From an uncultured Deferribacterales bacterium (GTDB taxonomy: Bacteria; Chrysiogenota; Deferribacteres; Deferribacterales; Mucispirillaceae): a stretch of DNA of 64,000 bases. The stretch spans positions 62,001 to 126,000 of the forward strand of contig CANTXF010000017.1 in NCBI GenBank assembly GCA_947853665.1, read 5' to 3'. Position numbers and translations under genes: made by a program. Shown in pieces: positions 61,316-64,000 of this stretch; positions within the stretch are counted from its first letter, which is position 1, and the number at the start of each line of letters is the position of its first letter. Under the pieces are notes generated by a model. The model searched no databases. It was given only the letters and a program-made list of their open reading frames with translations, and was not told the DNA's origin.

Positions 61316-61498
61316 ATGCCTAATCCGAAACACAAGACTACCAAAAGCAAAGTGGGGATGAGAAGGTCCCATCATCATACTTCTCCTCTTCAGGCCGTCA
61401 AGTGCGACAAATGCGGCGAGCTCAAGCAGGCTCACACCGTATGCCCCGCCTGCGGCTCCTATAAAGGCGAGCAGGTCGTCGCTAAGAAAGAAGTATAG
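61316..61498 (+). CDS. rpmF: 50S ribosomal protein L32
   Basis: The 60-residue protein begins M-P-N-P-K-H-K-T-T-K-S-K as L32 does and has the zinc ribbon C-D-K-C-G followed 10 residues later by C-P-A-C-G, so this is the cysteine-containing, zinc-binding form. It lies between yceD and plsX, the usual order. Confidence 0.96.
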   Translation: MPNPKHKTTKSKVGMRRSHHHTSPLQAVKCDKCGELKQAHTVCPACGSYKGEQVVAKKEV

Positions 61499-61511
61499 CC
61501 CCGGTTAGCTT

Positions 61512-62549
61512 ATGATCGTATCAGTCGACGCCATGGGCGGTGATTTCGCCCCGGAACAGGTTGTAAAGGGCGCGTTGAAGGCCGTTGAGGATTATCCCGA
61601 TACGGAGGTCGTCCTTGTGGGCGACAGAAGCAGGATACAGGAAGAGCTTGCAAAGTGTTCGCCTGGCAGCCATCCCCGGATAAGCGTATTTCACGCCGAG
61701 CAGGTGGTCGAAATGGACGACCACCCGTCCGAAATCGTGAGGGGCAAGCGCAAGTCTTCCATGCACGAGGGGCTTAAGCTCGTAAAAGAGGGTAAGGCGG
61801 ACGCTTTTTTCAGCGCGGGAAATTCCGGGGCCGTAATGGCCGTCGCCATGGTTACCCTTGGGCTTCTCGAAGGCGTTTCCCGCCCGGCCATAGGCACTAT
61901 ACTGCCATGCGCCTCCCCCCGCGGCTATTTTTTTATGCTGGACGTGGGGGCAAACGTTGACTGCAAGCCGGAGCATCTGCTCACTTTCGCCATAATGGGC
62001 TCCGCTTACGCGCGGAAAGTCCTCAAAATAGCCGACCCTACCGTGGGCCTTCTCAATAACGGGGAGGAGGAAGGCAAGGGCGACATCCTTACTAAAGCCG
62101 TATACCCCATACTTAAAGACTGCGATCCGGTGCATTTCGTAGGCAACGTGGAAGGCAAGGCCCTTTTCAAGGGCGAGGCGGACGTGGTGGTGTGCGACGG
62201 TTTCGTAGGCAATATCGCCCTTAAAGTAAGCGAATCTGTTTCTAATTTTCTTTTTAAAACCCTTAAAGCGGAGCTTATGAGTTCGTTCAGGTCAAAACTG
62301 GGTGCTTTAATATCCAAAGGGGCCTTTATGAACGTAAGACGGCGGGGAGACAGCTCCCAGTACGGCGGCGCTCCTCTTCTCGGCGTTAAGGGCGTGTGCG
62401 TCATAGGCCACGGCTCGTCCGACTATGTGGCGGTGGCAAACGGAATAAGGGTTGCGAGAGAAGCGGTCATCAACAGAATGAACGAAGCCATTACAGACGA
62501 CGTTAAAAACGCTTTAACCAACATTATCAACTCTAAATATTTTCTTTAG
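61512..62549 (+). CDS. plsX: Phosphate acyltransferase PlsX
   Basis: The 345-residue enzyme makes acyl-phosphate from acyl-ACP, for acylation of glycerol 3-phosphate by PlsY. Typical segments are V-D-A-M-G-G-D-F-A-P-E near the start, S-A-G-N-S-G-A-V-M-A near 100, N-G-E-E-E-G-K-G near 176 and the late G-H-G-S-S-D. It is peripheral to the membrane. It lies 13 bases after rpmF. The next gene is fabD rather than the more common fabH. Confidence 0.96.
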   Translation: MIVSVDAMGGDFAPEQVVKGALKAVEDYPDTEVVLVGDRSRIQEELAKCSPGSHPRISVFHAEQVVEMDDHPSEIVRGKRKSSMHEGLKLVKEGKADAFFSAGNSGAVMAVAMVTLGLLEGVSRPAIGTILPCASPRGYFFMLDVGANVDCKPEHLLTFAIMGSAYARKVLKIADPTVGLLNNGEEEGKGDILTKAVYPILKDCDPVHFVGNVEGKALFKGEADVVVCDGFVGNIALKVSESVSNFLFKTLKAELMSSFRSKLGALISKGAFMNVRRRGDSSQYGGAPLLGVKGVCVIGHGSSDYVAVANGIRVAREAVINRMNEAITDDVKNALTNIINSKYFL

Positions 62550-62647
62550 GCTGTTTTACTTTTATTTTTATTTTATTGTTGTTTTAAAGGTTTTAATGTT
62601 TTAAAGGCTTCGCCGCTTTACCCGCATATACATAACGGAGGATAAAG
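62550..62647. other. T-rich spacer between plsX and fabD
   Basis: The first 50 bases are T-rich (runs of T broken by A and G) but no stable stem precedes them. GGAGG lies before the fabD ATG. Confidence 0.4.
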
Positions 62648-63562
62648 ATGGCAGCAGCAGTGGTTTTTCCCGGCCAGGGCTCTCAGTTTGTGGGCATGGG
62701 CAGGGATTTTTACGACAAATTCGACAGGGCGAGGGCTTTTTTTGACAGAGCCGACGCCTGTCTCGGTTACTCTCTTTCAAAAATAATGTTCGAAGGCCCG
62801 GAGGAAGAGCTCCGCCTTACTCAGAACACTCAGCCTGCGCTTCTCACCATGAGCGCCGCGGTGTGGGATACTATTTCCGATAAAGTCTCCCCGGCTTTTT
62901 TCGCCGGCCATTCTCTGGGGGAATATTCCGCCGTATACGCGGCGGGAGGGCTTTCCTTTGAGGACGCGGTAAAAGCCGTTCACAACAGAGGAAAATTCAT
63001 GCAGAGCGCGGTTCCCGTAGGCGTAGGCGCTATGGCCGCGGTTCTTGGCATGGCGGACGCGGACGTTGTGAAAGCCTGCGAGGAATTTTCCTCGGAAGGC
63101 GCAGTGGTGGAGCCCGCCAATTTTAACTGCGCGGGCCAGATTGTCGTGGCGGGTCACGCGTCCGTTTTTCCGGAGTTTTCGGAGCTTCTGAAATCCAGAG
63201 GGGCAAAAAGGGTCGTTATGCTTCCCGTGTCGGCTCCTTTCCATTGTTCCCTTATGCGCCCTGCCAAGGAGAAAATGGCCGAATATCTGGAAAACGCGGC
63301 TTTTTCCGACCTTAAAACCCCTGTATTCAACAATATAGACGCGGAGAAGGAAACTTCCGCAGCCGAAGTGAAGGACGCCCTTATCCGTCAGGTGGCTGGA
63401 GCCGTCAGGTGGACCGACGCGGTTAAAAACATGATAGCCGCCGGAGTGGACACCTTTATCGAGGCAGGCCCCGGCTCCGTCCTTACCGGCCTTATCAAAA
63501 AAATCGACAGGAACGTTGCCTGCATAAATATTTCAAGTGTTGACGACTTGAGCAAACTGTAA
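62648..63562 (+). CDS. fabD: Malonyl-CoA:ACP transacylase
   Basis: The 304-residue enzyme loads malonyl groups onto acyl carrier protein. F-P-G-Q-G-S-Q-F-V-G-M-G begins the protein. The active serine is in F-A-G-H-S-L-G-E-Y-S-A (about Ser88), and the active histidine is in P-V-S-A-P-F-H-C-S. The length is typical. It precedes fabG by 19 bases in a fatty-acid synthesis cluster. Confidence 0.96.
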   Translation: MAAAVVFPGQGSQFVGMGRDFYDKFDRARAFFDRADACLGYSLSKIMFEGPEEELRLTQNTQPALLTMSAAVWDTISDKVSPAFFAGHSLGEYSAVYAAGGLSFEDAVKAVHNRGKFMQSAVPVGVGAMAAVLGMADADVVKACEEFSSEGAVVEPANFNCAGQIVVAGHASVFPEFSELLKSRGAKRVVMLPVSAPFHCSLMRPAKEKMAEYLENAAFSDLKTPVFNNIDAEKETSAAEVKDALIRQVAGAVRWTDAVKNMIAAGVDTFIEAGPGSVLTGLIKKIDRNVACINISSVDDLSKL

Positions 63563-63581
63563 TATTTAAGGAAAGAATATC

Positions 63582-64000
63582 ATGCTTAAAGATAAAATAG
63601 CGATAGTGACGGGCGCCTCAAGAGGCATAGGAAAGGCCATCGCCATAGAGCTGGCCGGAGCTGGCGCGCGCGTAGCCGTAAATTATTCCAGAAGCGGCGC
63701 GGAAGCGGAGGAAGTCGTTTCCCTCATAGAAAAGGGGGGAGGAACGGCTTTTGCCGTTAAAGCCGCCGTCAATTCGGCGGACGAGGCTGCCGCCATGTTC
63801 GCCGCCGTGGAAGAAAGGTTCGGCTCCAGCGCCGATATACTTGTAAATAACGCCGGCATAACTAAAGACAACCTTATAATACGCATGAAGGACGAGGAGT
63901 GGGACTCCGTTATTGACGTAAACCTTAAAGGCGTTTTTCTCTGCACCAGGCTTGCGGCCAAGGGCATGATGAAAAAGCGCTACGGCAAAATAATAAATAT
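63582..64000 (+). CDS. fabG: 3-oxoacyl-ACP reductase, N-terminal part (cut by window end)
   Basis: The first 139 codons from ATG 63582 are present (AAGGAAAG upstream). They encode the short-chain dehydrogenase fold with [10 protein letters not shown] at the NADP site and [12 protein letters not shown] near residue 87, which is typical of FabG. The Ser-Tyr-Lys active site lies beyond the window. It follows fabD and reduces the 3-oxoacyl-ACP intermediate of fatty-acid elongation. Confidence 0.93.
   Translation, partial: MLKDKIAIVTGASRGIGKAIAIELAGAGARVAVNYSRSGAEAEEVVSLIEKGGGTAFAVKAAVNSADEAAAMFAAVEERFGSSADILVNNAGITKDNLIIRMKDEEWDSVIDVNLKGVFLCTRLAAKGMMKKRYGKIIN

Overview
The window reads as a stretch of chromosome from an anaerobic or microaerobic Gram-negative bacterium of about 50% GC. 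Outer-membrane life is suggested by a lipobox lipoprotein, a phosphoethanolamine-transferase-like enzyme and Tat export. 2-oxoglutarate:ferredoxin oxidoreductase (KorABC), succinate dehydrogenase, HypF and a Csd4/Csd6-like cell-shape pair would fit a curved or spiral member of Deferribacterota or a neighbouring phylum. That placement is an inference from gene content, not a search result. Native genes favour ATA for Ile and AGG for Arg, start on ATG, GTG or TTG, and are packed in short-gap or overlapping operons.

Layout. 1-2966: korD(end)-korA-korB-korC and an SdhE-like flavinylation factor. 2958-5267: NlpC/P60 hydrolase, DUF2007 protein, AMMECR1 protein. 5342-8706: sdhCDAB with its own promoter and terminator. 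8829-10439: membrane phosphoethanolamine-transferase/sulfatase-like protein. 10615-14452 (minus strand): overlapping operon tatA/B-tatC-moaA-LarA-like-response regulator. 14612-15286: radC. 15607-17933: dicarboxylate-type transporter plus asparaginase, with codon use unlike the neighbours. 18460-27022: branched-chain amino acid genes ilvD, ilvB, ilvN, ilvC, then psd and pssA (phosphatidylethanolamine synthesis), then leuA. 27076-30720: accessory stretch with a truncated Doc toxin, a decayed repeat, an Mrr-like nuclease and a large orphan lipoprotein. 30734-34194: recA-recX-rplI-dnaB. 34344-39183: diguanylate cyclase, ExeA-like AAA ATPase with an SH3 tail, DUF342/FapA protein. 39381-45016 (minus strand): rRNA methyltransferase, L,D-peptidase (Csd6-like), M99 carboxypeptidase (Csd4-like), thiE, thiL. 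45118-51150: trkA-trkH-hypF-DUF4340 protein. 51556-53282: BOF-fold periplasmic protein and an MFS transporter. 53530-60717: gpsA, ilvE, polA, GGDEF protein, hisD. 60757-64000: yceD-rpmF-plsX-fabD-fabG (cut by the window end).

How the genes work together. KorABC and SdhABCD form neighbouring TCA-cycle steps, and the SdhE-like protein between them probably flavinylates SdhA. IlvB/N, IlvC, IlvD, IlvE and LeuA cover most of valine, isoleucine and leucine synthesis. Psd and PssA make phosphatidylethanolamine, the likely donor for the EptA-like protein. PlsX, FabD and FabG feed phospholipid and fatty-acid synthesis. The Csd4/Csd6-like pair would trim peptidoglycan peptides.

The least ordinary signals are a family of roughly 170-212-bp TIR-bearing repeats (three clear copies, two of them just upstream of ilvC and ilvE, plus one relic), a LarA-like protein that has lost residues equivalent to the nickel-pincer site and sits inside a Tat/MoaA operon, the Csd4/Csd6-like pair in a thiamine/rRNA-methylation operon, and several gene relics (Doc, LysR).
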